Below are positions 1 to 7,796 of a DNA stretch of 64,000 nt, one piece after another. The notes under the pieces are model-generated. The model had not been told where the DNA came from. It saw only the letters and a list, made by a program, of their open reading frames with translations, and made no database searches. How positions within the stretch are numbered: position 1 is the stretch's first letter; every line of letters begins with the position of its first letter. The position numbers and the translations under genes are program-made. Location: positions 1 to 64,000 of the forward strand of contig CACVKW010001188.1 in NCBI GenBank assembly GCA_902749685.1. Reading direction: 5' to 3'. The DNA comes from Olavius sp. associated proteobacterium Delta 1 (lineage in GTDB: Bacteria; Desulfobacterota; Desulfobacteria; Desulfobacterales; JAFDCJ01).

Positions 1-981
1 AACAAAATTATTAAAAATCCAAATCTATCGGTTATAAAAAATTTGGATACTGTTGCTTTTCCAGCTTACCAAAAATTTTATTTAGACTTGTACAAAGCGC
101 TACCCAGACAGGTAAAAAGAAGACCATCGCTTCCCTTCATCACATCTCGTGGTTGCTTCTACCGTCGCTGTACTTTTTGTTTCCAAGCTAGCAAAATGGG
201 ACAATCCTATAGAAGAATGTCCCCCGTACGTGTTGTTAATGATCTTAAATATCTTATTGATACGTACAAGATAAAAGATATAACATTTTGGGATGATAAT
301 TTTTTAATTAACAATCGTTGGCTTTCAGAATTCGCCGAATTGATAAAGGAAAATAATATTGATCTTACTTGGTCTTGTTATGGAAAGGTCGATACGGTCT
401 GTGAAGAATCGCTTGTTAAATTGAAAAGTGTAGGCTTATGGAACATCTTTTTCGGATTTGAAACCGGAAATCAAATGTTGTTAAACGAAATCAAAAAAGG
501 CATTACCTTGGCACAAAGCAAAAAAGCGGTCGAGATATGTAATCGGCTTGGGATCGATATTAGAGGATCTTTTATGCTTGCACTTCCTGGCTCGACTCCT
601 GAAATAGACAAACAAACTGTTGAATTCGCAAAACAACTTGATTTATCGTACGCTCAATTCCATTTAACTTATCCAGAATTTGGAACACATTTATACGATA
701 TGGCAATAAAGAAAGGACAAATAGTGCGAGACATTGAATTTAAAGGCAGGACTACCGCAGTTTATATACCTGATGGTTATCATGATGCTAAAGAGGTAGA
801 AAAAATTTCAAAATATGCATATCTGCATTTTTATTTTAGATTAAAATATTTCCTAAAACACATTAAAAAGATACGGTCGTTTCATGATCTACGAGAATAT
901 TTGTTTGGGACCTTTTTCGTTTTAGGTATTGTAATTGGAATGATTTTCAGGAAAAACTCTCGATCGACAGGTAGCTCTTAA
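1..981 (+). CDS. B12-type radical SAM enzyme, 5' truncated by window edge
   Basis: The reading frame is open to the first base, so the true start and an expected N-terminal cobalamin-binding domain lie outside; a TTG at 43 is an apparent start only. The residues just inside the edge (NLDTVAFPAY) resemble the linker joining a B12-binding domain to a radical SAM barrel. The cluster motif is CFYRRCTFC, a CX4CX2C spacing found in some B12-type families in place of the usual CX3CX2C. WDDNF and FGFETGN are typical later barrel signals. Such enzymes methylate or rearrange unactivated carbons; the substrate here is unknown, perhaps a lipid, glycan or natural product. The gene is clearly more AT-rich than those downstream, which hints at a different origin. 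Confidence 0.85.
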   Translation, partial: NKIIKNPNLSVIKNLDTVAFPAYQKFYLDLYKALPRQVKRRPSLPFITSRGCFYRRCTFCFQASKMGQSYRRMSPVRVVNDLKYLIDTYKIKDITFWDDNFLINNRWLSEFAELIKENNIDLTWSCYGKVDTVCEESLVKLKSVGLWNIFFGFETGNQMLLNEIKKGITLAQSKKAVEICNRLGIDIRGSFMLALPGSTPEIDKQTVEFAKQLDLSYAQFHLTYPEFGTHLYDMAIKKGQIVRDIEFKGRTTAVYIPDGYHDAKEVEKISKYAYLHFYFRLKYFLKHIKKIRSFHDLREYLFGTFFVLGIVIGMIFRKNSRSTGSS

Positions 982-1112
982 CCCAAACTAAAAATGAAAC
1001 TTTTTAATTTACTTCAGTATGTCACAAACCTTTGGCGACTCTTTCAGCTTATAGGAAAATATGGTTTTGCCGTTTCCCGCCTTTTGGTCTGTTATAATCC
1101 TCTCATAAACGT

Positions 1113-2405
1113 ATGACAAAAATTCTACACATCATTACCCGCCTGGACATGGGCGGTTCGGCACAGAATACTCTGTTGACCTGCCACAAGCTTGCTCGGA
1201 AATACGAGATTGTGCTGGTTCATGGCCTTTCGCAAGAGTCAAATATGACCGACTCAGAAAGCGAAGCTGTTGTTAGGCAAATAAATGACGCCCGGGTAAA
1301 TGGAGTCAAGATTGTCCAAATTCCTTCTTTGTTGCGTCGAATCAGTCTGGTCAATGATATTCGCGCACTGTACGGTCTCGTTCGAATATTAAAAACCGAA
1401 AAGCCCGACGTCGTTCATACTCACACCTCTAAAGCCGGCATATTAGGGCGGATGGCGGCTAAAATTGCTAGGATTCCGCTCATTGTCCACACGCCGCACG
1501 GACATGTTTTCTTCGGCCATTTCGGCCCGATTCTTTCCAGGGTATTTCTAGGGGTTGAAAGGCTTTTTGGGATTCTGACTGATCGTGTAATTGCGCTTAG
1601 CGATGGCGAACGCAGCGACTACTTGGATCGCAATGTCTACCCCGAGGATAAGCTTGTTCAGATTCACAGCGGGGTTGATATTGAAAAATTCAAGCAGTCT
1701 CCGGTTAGCGCCGTTGAGAAGAAACGATCTTTAGGACTGGACCAGAACGGATTGGTGGTAGGCTTTTGCGGCTGGCTGCTCCCGATCAAGGGGCCTATGC
1801 ATTTGCTCAAGGCCATGGACGAAATCTGGCACGATTATGAGGATATTGTCCTCGTATTTATCGGAAAAGGGGATCTGGACGTTGATTTGAGGACCGCGGC
1901 CTTGAAATCAAGTGCTAACGGCAGGGTCAATTTTTTGGGCTGGCGTGACGATGTAGATGAAATTATGCCGATATTTGACATCTTCGTGTTGCCATCGCTA
2001 AACGAAGGCATGGGCAGGGTGTTGGTTGAAGCCATGGCGGCCGGCAAACCGGTAGTGGCCAGCAACGTTGGCGGAATTCCTGACCTGGTGCAGCACGATT
2101 ATAATGGATTACTGGTGGCACCCGGAGATGAAAAGGCTCTGGCGGCCGGCATCAAACAGCTCATAAACGATCCGAACAAAATAAAGGTGATGGGTCAGCG
2201 CGGCACAGAACTCTGTAATCAATTCAGCGCAGAAGCGATGATCAGAAAAATAGACCATTTATATGAGCAACTATTGAATCCGCATCACCCGCTTCAGGCT
2301 TCGCTCTGCGAGCTTCGATCCGACAAGTCGCTTGAGACACAGAGCACACGGAGGGAAAAGTCCCAGCCCTCCGGGCAAGGAATATATAATAACAATAAAT
2401 GCTAG
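1113..2405 (+). CDS. GT4-family glycosyltransferase (group 1)
   Basis: A two-domain GT-B glycosyltransferase that moves a sugar from a nucleotide-sugar donor at the cytoplasmic face of the membrane, probably in surface-polysaccharide assembly. It opens with the donor-domain start MTKILHIITRLDMGGSAQ, whose GGS/A loop is typical of GT4, and near residue 295 carries the EX7E signature (NEGMGRVLVEAMAAGKPVV). The normal family end is near residue 390 (HLYEQLL). About 40 further residues rich in Arg, Ser and Gln follow, and they look like translated intergenic DNA, perhaps after loss of an earlier stop. A TATAAT at 1093-1098 sits only 15 nt before the ATG, with no good -35 at standard spacing. An MsbA-like exporter follows. 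Confidence 0.9.
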   Translation: MTKILHIITRLDMGGSAQNTLLTCHKLARKYEIVLVHGLSQESNMTDSESEAVVRQINDARVNGVKIVQIPSLLRRISLVNDIRALYGLVRILKTEKPDVVHTHTSKAGILGRMAAKIARIPLIVHTPHGHVFFGHFGPILSRVFLGVERLFGILTDRVIALSDGERSDYLDRNVYPEDKLVQIHSGVDIEKFKQSPVSAVEKKRSLGLDQNGLVVGFCGWLLPIKGPMHLLKAMDEIWHDYEDIVLVFIGKGDLDVDLRTAALKSSANGRVNFLGWRDDVDEIMPIFDIFVLPSLNEGMGRVLVEAMAAGKPVVASNVGGIPDLVQHDYNGLLVAPGDEKALAAGIKQLINDPNKIKVMGQRGTELCNQFSAEAMIRKIDHLYEQLLNPHHPLQASLCELRSDKSLETQSTRREKSQPSGQGIYNNNKC

Positions 2406-2479
2406 ATTTCAATTTGACAGCTTTACGTATAGCAAGCTGATAGCGGGATGCCAGCACGGGTGGTGAATAAAATTTTGAA

Positions 2480-4297
2480 ATGATGATTTGGTTGAGATAT
2501 TTGAGACAAGGGTTGTCGCGGAAGATGCCCCGGGACCGTATTTCAGGTGGTCGAGGCTATGGCCGCTTTAAAGCCAATCTGAAAAACCTGTTTCCCTATT
2601 TCAAGCGCCACTGGCGCCAGGGCCTGATGGGGTGTTTGTTTATATCAGCCACGACTTTATTTGCGTTTCCGCCGCCTCTCATCACCCGCTACCTGGTGGA
2701 TGATGCCATTTTAGGACGCCAGGCCGGCCTTTTGACAGGCGCCATTTTGTTGCTGATTGGCTGCCTGGCAGCTGAAAAATTCGCCCGCTTGTTCGAGGAT
2801 TTCTATTTTGCTCGTTTTGAGCAGTATGTTACCCTCGATATTCAGGAAGATTTAATTGACCTGGTTCTGCATTTTCCCAAGTCATTTTTCGACGACAAGC
2901 AAACCGGCTATCTGCAGTCGCGGCTAATTGAAGATATCGACGGAATACGTTGGTTTTTTTCCAGTACATTTGCCCATGCTATCAGCAATACGCTGCGTTT
3001 TTTAGGCGGAATTGTATTTTTATTTTATCTGGAGTGGAAGCTGTCAATTGCAGTACTGATACTCTTGCCGGGGCTTGTCTGGATGATTCGGTTTTTCTCC
3101 GGCAGGATTCATCTCTTGAGTCACCAGGCCATGGAGCATAAGGCGCAAGTATCCGGTGACGTACAGGAATCGTTGTCGGAGGCTTCTCTGATCAAGGCTT
3201 ATGCCATTGAGGATCGTACCCGGTCTCATATAATGTCCTCTATTCATCGAATCTTCCAAATTAATCTGGAACAACAGGTTATCAATTCTCTGGCGAATCT
3301 CGCCATAAACTCGATGCCGGGGGTTGCGCGCATAATCGCTCTGGCTGTCGGTGCTTTTTTGATTATTAACGGGCAGTGGACTATCGGTTCTTTGCTGGCC
3401 TTCCTGGCCTACCTGGCCTATGTTTTCGGTCCGGCCCAAATTTTGGCATCCTCAAATCTTCAATTCCAAAAAGCCCTGGCGGCCCTTAATCGCGTATCGG
3501 CTATATTTGACATCGCCCCGGAAGACAACCTGAAAGACGGGTGCAAGGTTGATAAGTTAAAGGGCGACATTGAATTTCGGAATGTTTCTTTTAGCTATAA
3601 TGGGTATGAGCCGGTTTTAAAAGATATCTCGCTTCAAATTTGTCCGGGGGAACGGGTGGCTCTTGTAGGACCCAGCGGCATCGGGAAAACGACTTTGATG
3701 AGCTTAATATTGCGGTTTTATGGCACAACCGTCGGAGAGATCTATTTCGATGGCCAGCCAGCATCGAATTATAATACCCTGTCGCTGCGTCGCCGTATTG
3801 GGTATGCGCCCCAAAACCCGAAAATTCTGACCGGTACTGTTATTGAGAATATGCGTTACGGGGATCCCGATGCGGACAGGGACCACATCATTCAAGTGGC
3901 CAGGATAGCAGCTATTCACGATGATATTGAAAAGCTGCCGCATAAATATGAAACCCTAATCGGCGCCAGAGGCCTTAATTTGTCTGAAGGCCAGAAGCAA
4001 CGATTATCGATTGCACGGGCCCTGGTTAAGGAACCGGATATTCTCATCCTGGATGAGCCGACTTCGGCTCTGGACCGTACGACGGAGAAATCCATTTTTG
4101 ACGCTTTGCCTTCTCAGATCAACGGTAAAACAATGCTGGTGGCTTCCCATAGATTATCGACCATCAAGCATGCGGATCGAATTCTGTTATTAAACGAAAA
4201 TGGAATTGCAGATATCGGAACCCACGAATCGCTGCTGGATTCCAGTGATTACTATCGGTCAATGGTTGCTGATCAGGAAGCGGAAAGAGCGGCGTAG
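2480..4297 (+). CDS. MsbA-like ABC exporter (fused permease and ATPase)
   Basis: A half-transporter expected to act as a homodimer in the inner membrane, exporting a lipid, peptide or lipid-linked glycan. Residues about 40-320 hold the six-helix transmembrane domain. The ATPase half has Walker A GPSGIGKTTL (about residue 396), Q-loop YAPQNP, signature LSEGQKQRLSIARAL (about 500), Walker B ILILDEPTSALD and the H-loop ASHRLSTI. There is no N-terminal C39 peptidase domain, so it does not itself cleave a double-glycine leader. It lies between a glycosyltransferase and a radical SAM/SPASM cassette and could serve either one. The ATG at 2480 is followed at once by a second ATG; either could initiate. 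Confidence 0.92.
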   Translation: MMIWLRYLRQGLSRKMPRDRISGGRGYGRFKANLKNLFPYFKRHWRQGLMGCLFISATTLFAFPPPLITRYLVDDAILGRQAGLLTGAILLLIGCLAAEKFARLFEDFYFARFEQYVTLDIQEDLIDLVLHFPKSFFDDKQTGYLQSRLIEDIDGIRWFFSSTFAHAISNTLRFLGGIVFLFYLEWKLSIAVLILLPGLVWMIRFFSGRIHLLSHQAMEHKAQVSGDVQESLSEASLIKAYAIEDRTRSHIMSSIHRIFQINLEQQVINSLANLAINSMPGVARIIALAVGAFLIINGQWTIGSLLAFLAYLAYVFGPAQILASSNLQFQKALAALNRVSAIFDIAPEDNLKDGCKVDKLKGDIEFRNVSFSYNGYEPVLKDISLQICPGERVALVGPSGIGKTTLMSLILRFYGTTVGEIYFDGQPASNYNTLSLRRRIGYAPQNPKILTGTVIENMRYGDPDADRDHIIQVARIAAIHDDIEKLPHKYETLIGARGLNLSEGQKQRLSIARALVKEPDILILDEPTSALDRTTEKSIFDALPSQINGKTMLVASHRLSTIKHADRILLLNENGIADIGTHESLLDSSDYYRSMVADQEAERAA

Positions 4298-4349
4298 GGG
4301 ATCCAATTGTAAGTCTGAAGTTCTTCTTTCCACGGAAAGTGGGTTGAGT

Positions 4350-4378
4350 TTCATCAATTTCTGCGGGAAATTGATGAA
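4350..4378 (+). other. perfect 12-bp stem-loop before the radical SAM/SPASM gene
   Basis: Arms 4350-4361 and 4367-4378 are exact reverse complements (TTCATCAATTTC) around the five-base loop TGCGG. No T-run follows, so it is not a standard intrinsic terminator. It lies 52 bp after the exporter stop and 20 bp before the radical SAM start, where it could act as an mRNA processing or stability element between the two genes. Confidence 0.6.
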
Positions 4379-4398
4379 GGCAAAAAAGTGAAAAGAAT

Positions 4399-5601
4399 AT
4401 GAAAGTGCAAGAATACGGCGACTGGAGCCTGGGAATTCACCAGCGCCTGTCCACAAAGCGAATACCGATCAGCGGCTCTATCGAGTTAACGCAGCGTTGC
4501 AACAATCAGTGCGTTCACTGTTACAACAATCTATCTGTCGGAGATCAAAAAGCCAGAGAGGAGGAACTCACCTTCGATGAATATCGCAGTATCATAGACG
4601 AGATAGTTGATGCCGGTTGCCTGTGGTTGCTGCTCACCGGCGGGGAAATTTTAATTCGCAAAGACTTTTTCGATTTATACGTCTATGCCAGACAAAAGGG
4701 ATTGCTGATAACCCTTTTTACCAACGGGACGCGGGTCACTTCTGAAATTGCTGATCAATTGGCCCAATTACCCCCCTTCGCTCTTGAAATTACAATTTAT
4801 GGTCATACCAAAGAAACATACGAGTCAATAACGAAAGTCCCGGGCTCCTATGATCGCTGTATCAAAGGAGTCAATTTGTTGATGGTTCGCAAGCTGCCCC
4901 TCAAACTCAAAACCATGGCCATTACCGCTAACAGACATGAAATTCAGGATATGAAACAATTTGTGGAAGAAGATCTTGGTTTGGAGTTTAAATTTGACGC
5001 CATGATCAATCCCCGCCTGGATTGTTCTCAAAGTCCCCTCGAAGTTCGTTTGACTCCTGCTGAAGTCGTGGAACTGGATTTGCAGTACCCGGACCGGGTA
5101 AGTGAATGGCAGTGTTTTGCAGATCGATTTAACATGGTGGATAGTCATCCTGATAGGGCAAACAATTTATATGTTTGTGGTGCAGGAAATAATTCTTTTG
5201 CGATAGATCCTTACGGTAGATTAAGTGTGTGTGTCCTGTCATCGGCAGATTCGTACAATCTTCGAAAGGGGAGCTTTAAGGAAGGCTGGGATAATTACCT
5301 GGCCGCGGAGAGACAGAAATCAGTCTCACGTCATACCAAATGTACAAACTGCCGGCTTAAGTCCATCTGCGGAATGTGTCCTGCCAATAGCGAACTAGAA
5401 TGCTCAGACGCGGAGGCCCCGGTTGATTTTCTGTGCCAGGTGGCACACTTAAGAGCCCATACGCTAGACATTCCAATGGCTTCTCACGGGGAGTGTGAAT
5501 ACTGTGAGGGAGGGAGTCGTTATGCAGAGATGATGGAGACGGCCGAAAGAATGAAGGAGCGCTCCCTGAACAAAGTGAAGCCATGTTCCCCGAACTTATA
5601 A
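4399..5601 (+). CDS. radical SAM/SPASM maturase-type enzyme
   Basis: The N-terminal CX3CX2C motif is RCNNQCVHCYNN (about residues 33-44), followed by LLTGGEILIRKDFF, the SAM-binding GGE region of the barrel. The C-terminal third carries the Cys-rich SPASM-type auxiliary-cluster region: CGAGNNSFAIDPYG, SVCVLSS, then CTNCRLKSICGMCPANSELEC and a last FLCQ. SPASM enzymes are best known for modifying ribosomal peptides (PqqE, AlbA, anaerobic sulfatase maturases). Its stop overlaps the next gene by 19 bp, so this gene, the S26-like peptidase and probably the nucleotidyltransferase form one unit. The peptide or protein substrate is not identified and no PqqD-like carrier domain is visible in the protein. 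Confidence 0.88.
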   Translation: MKVQEYGDWSLGIHQRLSTKRIPISGSIELTQRCNNQCVHCYNNLSVGDQKAREEELTFDEYRSIIDEIVDAGCLWLLLTGGEILIRKDFFDLYVYARQKGLLITLFTNGTRVTSEIADQLAQLPPFALEITIYGHTKETYESITKVPGSYDRCIKGVNLLMVRKLPLKLKTMAITANRHEIQDMKQFVEEDLGLEFKFDAMINPRLDCSQSPLEVRLTPAEVVELDLQYPDRVSEWQCFADRFNMVDSHPDRANNLYVCGAGNNSFAIDPYGRLSVCVLSSADSYNLRKGSFKEGWDNYLAAERQKSVSRHTKCTNCRLKSICGMCPANSELECSDAEAPVDFLCQVAHLRAHTLDIPMASHGECEYCEGGSRYAEMMETAERMKERSLNKVKPCSPNL

Positions 5602-6101
5602 CAGAACTGTTGCAGGATGGTTACAAGGTTAATTTCAGCGCACCCGGTCATAGTATGTATCCGACCATTATGGCCAATGAAACCATATTGGTCGAACCCA
5701 TTGATCCCGCAACGGTCAGGATGGGAGACATCCTTCTTTATCGAACCAACGGCCGACTGGTAGCCCACCGGGTGATTCAGATAGAAAAAGGGCCGGATGC
5801 TGCAATGACGACATCTCAATTATCAGAACCTGCCCAGTTTCAGATTCCCGTCAAGGGCCAAAGTCCGCTCCTCAAGCATAGGGCTCCTCAAGTGAATCGC
5901 CCCTTGAGCGAAACGCTCTATTTCGTTCTGCGAGGGGATGCCTGTCTTTCATGTGATGCGCCTGTAACAGCCGACCAGATTCTGGGCAAGGTTGTCTCGA
6001 TCGAAAGAAACGGATGCAGCGTGGATCCTTATAGTTTCACGCACAAATTGGGCTGTCTGGCACGCCGGTGGACATCGCGGTTTAAAGCAATTTTAAATTG
6101 A
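5583..6101 (+). CDS. soluble S24/S26-type signal-peptidase-like protein
   Basis: The 172-residue protein has the serine-nucleophile box PGHSMYPTI (about residues 21-29), the structural strand VEPIDPATVRMGDILLY, then RLVAHRVI and LRGDACLSCDAPV, in the order seen in type I signal peptidases. HRV occupies the place of the general-base segment. A His there is typical of the SipW/ER/archaeal Ser-His branch, in contrast to the bacterial Ser-Lys dyad. No membrane helix is visible at either end, unlike true leader peptidases, so it may cleave a cytoplasmic substrate or act near the exporter. The start lies inside the upstream radical SAM gene, which supports translational coupling. Enzymatic activity is inferred. 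Confidence 0.78.
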   Translation: MFPELITELLQDGYKVNFSAPGHSMYPTIMANETILVEPIDPATVRMGDILLYRTNGRLVAHRVIQIEKGPDAAMTTSQLSEPAQFQIPVKGQSPLLKHRAPQVNRPLSETLYFVLRGDACLSCDAPVTADQILGKVVSIERNGCSVDPYSFTHKLGCLARRWTSRFKAILN

Positions 6102-6183
6102 AACCTCAATCGAAGGATGATCTCCTCAATTTTTTCCTCAAATAGCCGATAAAGGATACAGAAACGAAAAAGGTTCGGTTATT

Positions 6184-7296
6184 ATGATTTCAAATGAACA
6201 TAAAATACTGGCCTGTGCCGGACAGCTGGAACCGGATGAGAGTGAATTACAAAAAATCCGGGGCTACATGTCAACGGTCTCTGATGCCAATCATCTGATC
6301 GAACTGGCCGTCAAAGAAGGAATGGCTGGGTTTCTCTATAAAAGTCTTCTCAAATCCGGATTACTGGAAACGCTCAACCCTCAACATAAACAGAGACTAT
6401 ACACAACTTACTATCTCACCATTCGTCACAACCTTAAATTAATTCATGCCTTAAATGAAATTCTAAAGCCGCTGATGCAAAAGCAGGTCCAGGTAATTCT
6501 GATGCAGGGGATTTCACTTTTGCAGCAGATTTATCGGGATATCGGGCTAAGGCCCATGAATGATATAGACATCTGGGTGTTACCGAACCAGTACACCGAT
6601 TTGGTTGATTGTCTTGTCAGCCGAAGTTTTGATAGAAATTCTATATATCCCAATACATTTAGCAAGGGCGAAATAGTGTTGGATATCCATACTCATATCC
6701 TAGGGGGAGACCGCATCAAAAGCAGAGATATGCTGATCGACATCGGGCAGGAAGAAATATTTAAGGATGCCCAGGTTTTCAACGCTGAAAATTCTGCTGC
6801 ATTGGGCCTGAATCCATCGGATCAATTTTTGTATCTGAGCCTGCATGCCTTGAAGCATAACCTGGAGCGGTTGATATGGCTGGTTGATATAAAAATTCTG
6901 GTCGCCAACTGGGAGCCTTCAGATTGGAAGGCATTGACGATACGCGCTGAACAACTGGGTCAGCAAGCTACTCTTTTTTATATGCTTTTTGTCTTAACAA
7001 ATATTTTTAAACTCAAGCTTCCCGCTGCCATTTCATCATCCCTGGACGGCTGGAAACCGAATTTTTTTGAGCGAAGGGTATTGAGCCGCAGAATTAAGGG
7101 AACTCCCATCCCCACCTGGAGCCAACTGGTGCTCATTTCGTCCGGCAAAGGAATCCGCGAGAGGATATCCTTTGTAAAAGAAACCCTATTCCCCAGACCG
7201 AAAATATTAAGACAGGTTTTTCCAAACTCCCCTAATTCAAGTGATGGGAAGCTTTATTGGAAAAGGGTTCTGCAGATACTGGGCTCTTTCAAGTAA
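6184..7296 (+). CDS. nucleotidyltransferase family protein (NTP_transf_5 type)
   Basis: A 370-residue protein of the uncharacterised nucleotidyltransferase family that accompanies lasso-peptide, HprK-related and exopolysaccharide loci. The core is VILMQGISLLQQIYRDIGLRPMNDIDIWV split over residues about 99-128, where the Gly-rich start and the DID acidic pair match a Pol-beta-like active site. HTHILGGDR and LHALKHNLERLIWLVDIKIL follow, the latter a typical second half with a conserved Asp. It is expected to transfer a nucleotide or phosphate-sugar group to a small molecule or peptide. It follows the S26-like peptidase by 82 bp on the same strand. The function is not established for most members of the family. 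Confidence 0.82.
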   Translation: MISNEHKILACAGQLEPDESELQKIRGYMSTVSDANHLIELAVKEGMAGFLYKSLLKSGLLETLNPQHKQRLYTTYYLTIRHNLKLIHALNEILKPLMQKQVQVILMQGISLLQQIYRDIGLRPMNDIDIWVLPNQYTDLVDCLVSRSFDRNSIYPNTFSKGEIVLDIHTHILGGDRIKSRDMLIDIGQEEIFKDAQVFNAENSAALGLNPSDQFLYLSLHALKHNLERLIWLVDIKILVANWEPSDWKALTIRAEQLGQQATLFYMLFVLTNIFKLKLPAAISSSLDGWKPNFFERRVLSRRIKGTPIPTWSQLVLISSGKGIRERISFVKETLFPRPKILRQVFPNSPNSSDGKLYWKRVLQILGSFK

Positions 7297-7317
7297 CAGC
7301 AAGAACCTAAGGTTCGC

Positions 7318-7480
7318 TCATCCCAACTGTCCACTTTCTCAGCTTCGCTTTCTTTCGCGCTTTCCGCATTCGATTCGTCATTCTCCCACTTACTCATCTT
7401 GCCAACTTCGCCTATTTTTCGCCTCCCGCAATCCGAAATCCCCATTGCGCAATCACCTCATTCCTTCGTTAAATTCCCGC
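7318..7480. repeat. degenerate pyrimidine-rich word repeat between convergent genes
   Basis: The spacer between the plus-strand nucleotidyltransferase and the minus-strand OmpA gene is a run of CTTCGC, CTTTCG, CCGCATT and ACTTCGC-like words. It resembles the clearer 7-bp-phased arrays at 42843-42945 and 53861-53901, but its phase is less regular. It is open in several frames and I do not regard it as coding. Confidence 0.4.
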
Positions 7481-7484
7481 CAAT

Positions 7485-7796
7485 TTAGTTCGTCAAATGA
7501 AAATCAATCCGTCGATTTAACGCTCTTCCTGCTGCAGTTTTATTTGTTGCGGCTTGGCGGGTTGATCCATAGCCAACTGCACTAAGCCTTTCGGGTTGGA
7601 TACCTTTTTCCACCAGATACTTTCTTATTGCCCGGGCGCGTTGTTCGGAGAGTATTTGATTGTATTCGGAGGCGCCAATGTTGTCGGTGCTGCCCTGGAT
7701 TTCAATTTTTAATTTTGGATTCTTTTTTAAAACAGCAAAAACATTGTCCAGCACAAGATGGAAGGAGCGCTTTATCCGATAGCTGTCAAAATCAAA
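7485..7796 (-). pseudogene. OmpA C-terminal peptidoglycan-binding domain, cut off from its N-terminal half
   Basis: This is the OmpA/MotB domain that belongs to the gene immediately upstream (7797-8744). Reading on past the TAA at 7797-7799 in the same frame gives FDFDSYRIKRSF, the classical opening of the domain, then LVLDNVFAVLKKNP, IEIQGSTDN, YNQILSEQRA, RLSAVGYGST and NRRIDF. The peptidoglycan-contacting signature of the family is intact apart from His to Ser in the GHTDN motif (here GSTDN). A GTG at 7754 could restart translation, but it would miss the first strand and the protein would have no signal peptide. It is therefore probably non-functional unless the stop is read through or is a sequence error. 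Confidence 0.75.

Noticed and set aside
4200-4391. Possible precursor peptide (63 codons) ending just before the radical SAM/SPASM gene
   Set aside because: It overlaps the exporter's 3' end in another frame, has no leader-like features and no good ribosome-binding site for an internal start.
7241-7585. 114-codon plus-strand frame after the nucleotidyltransferase
   Set aside because: It reads through pyrimidine-rich repeat and antisense OmpA sequence.
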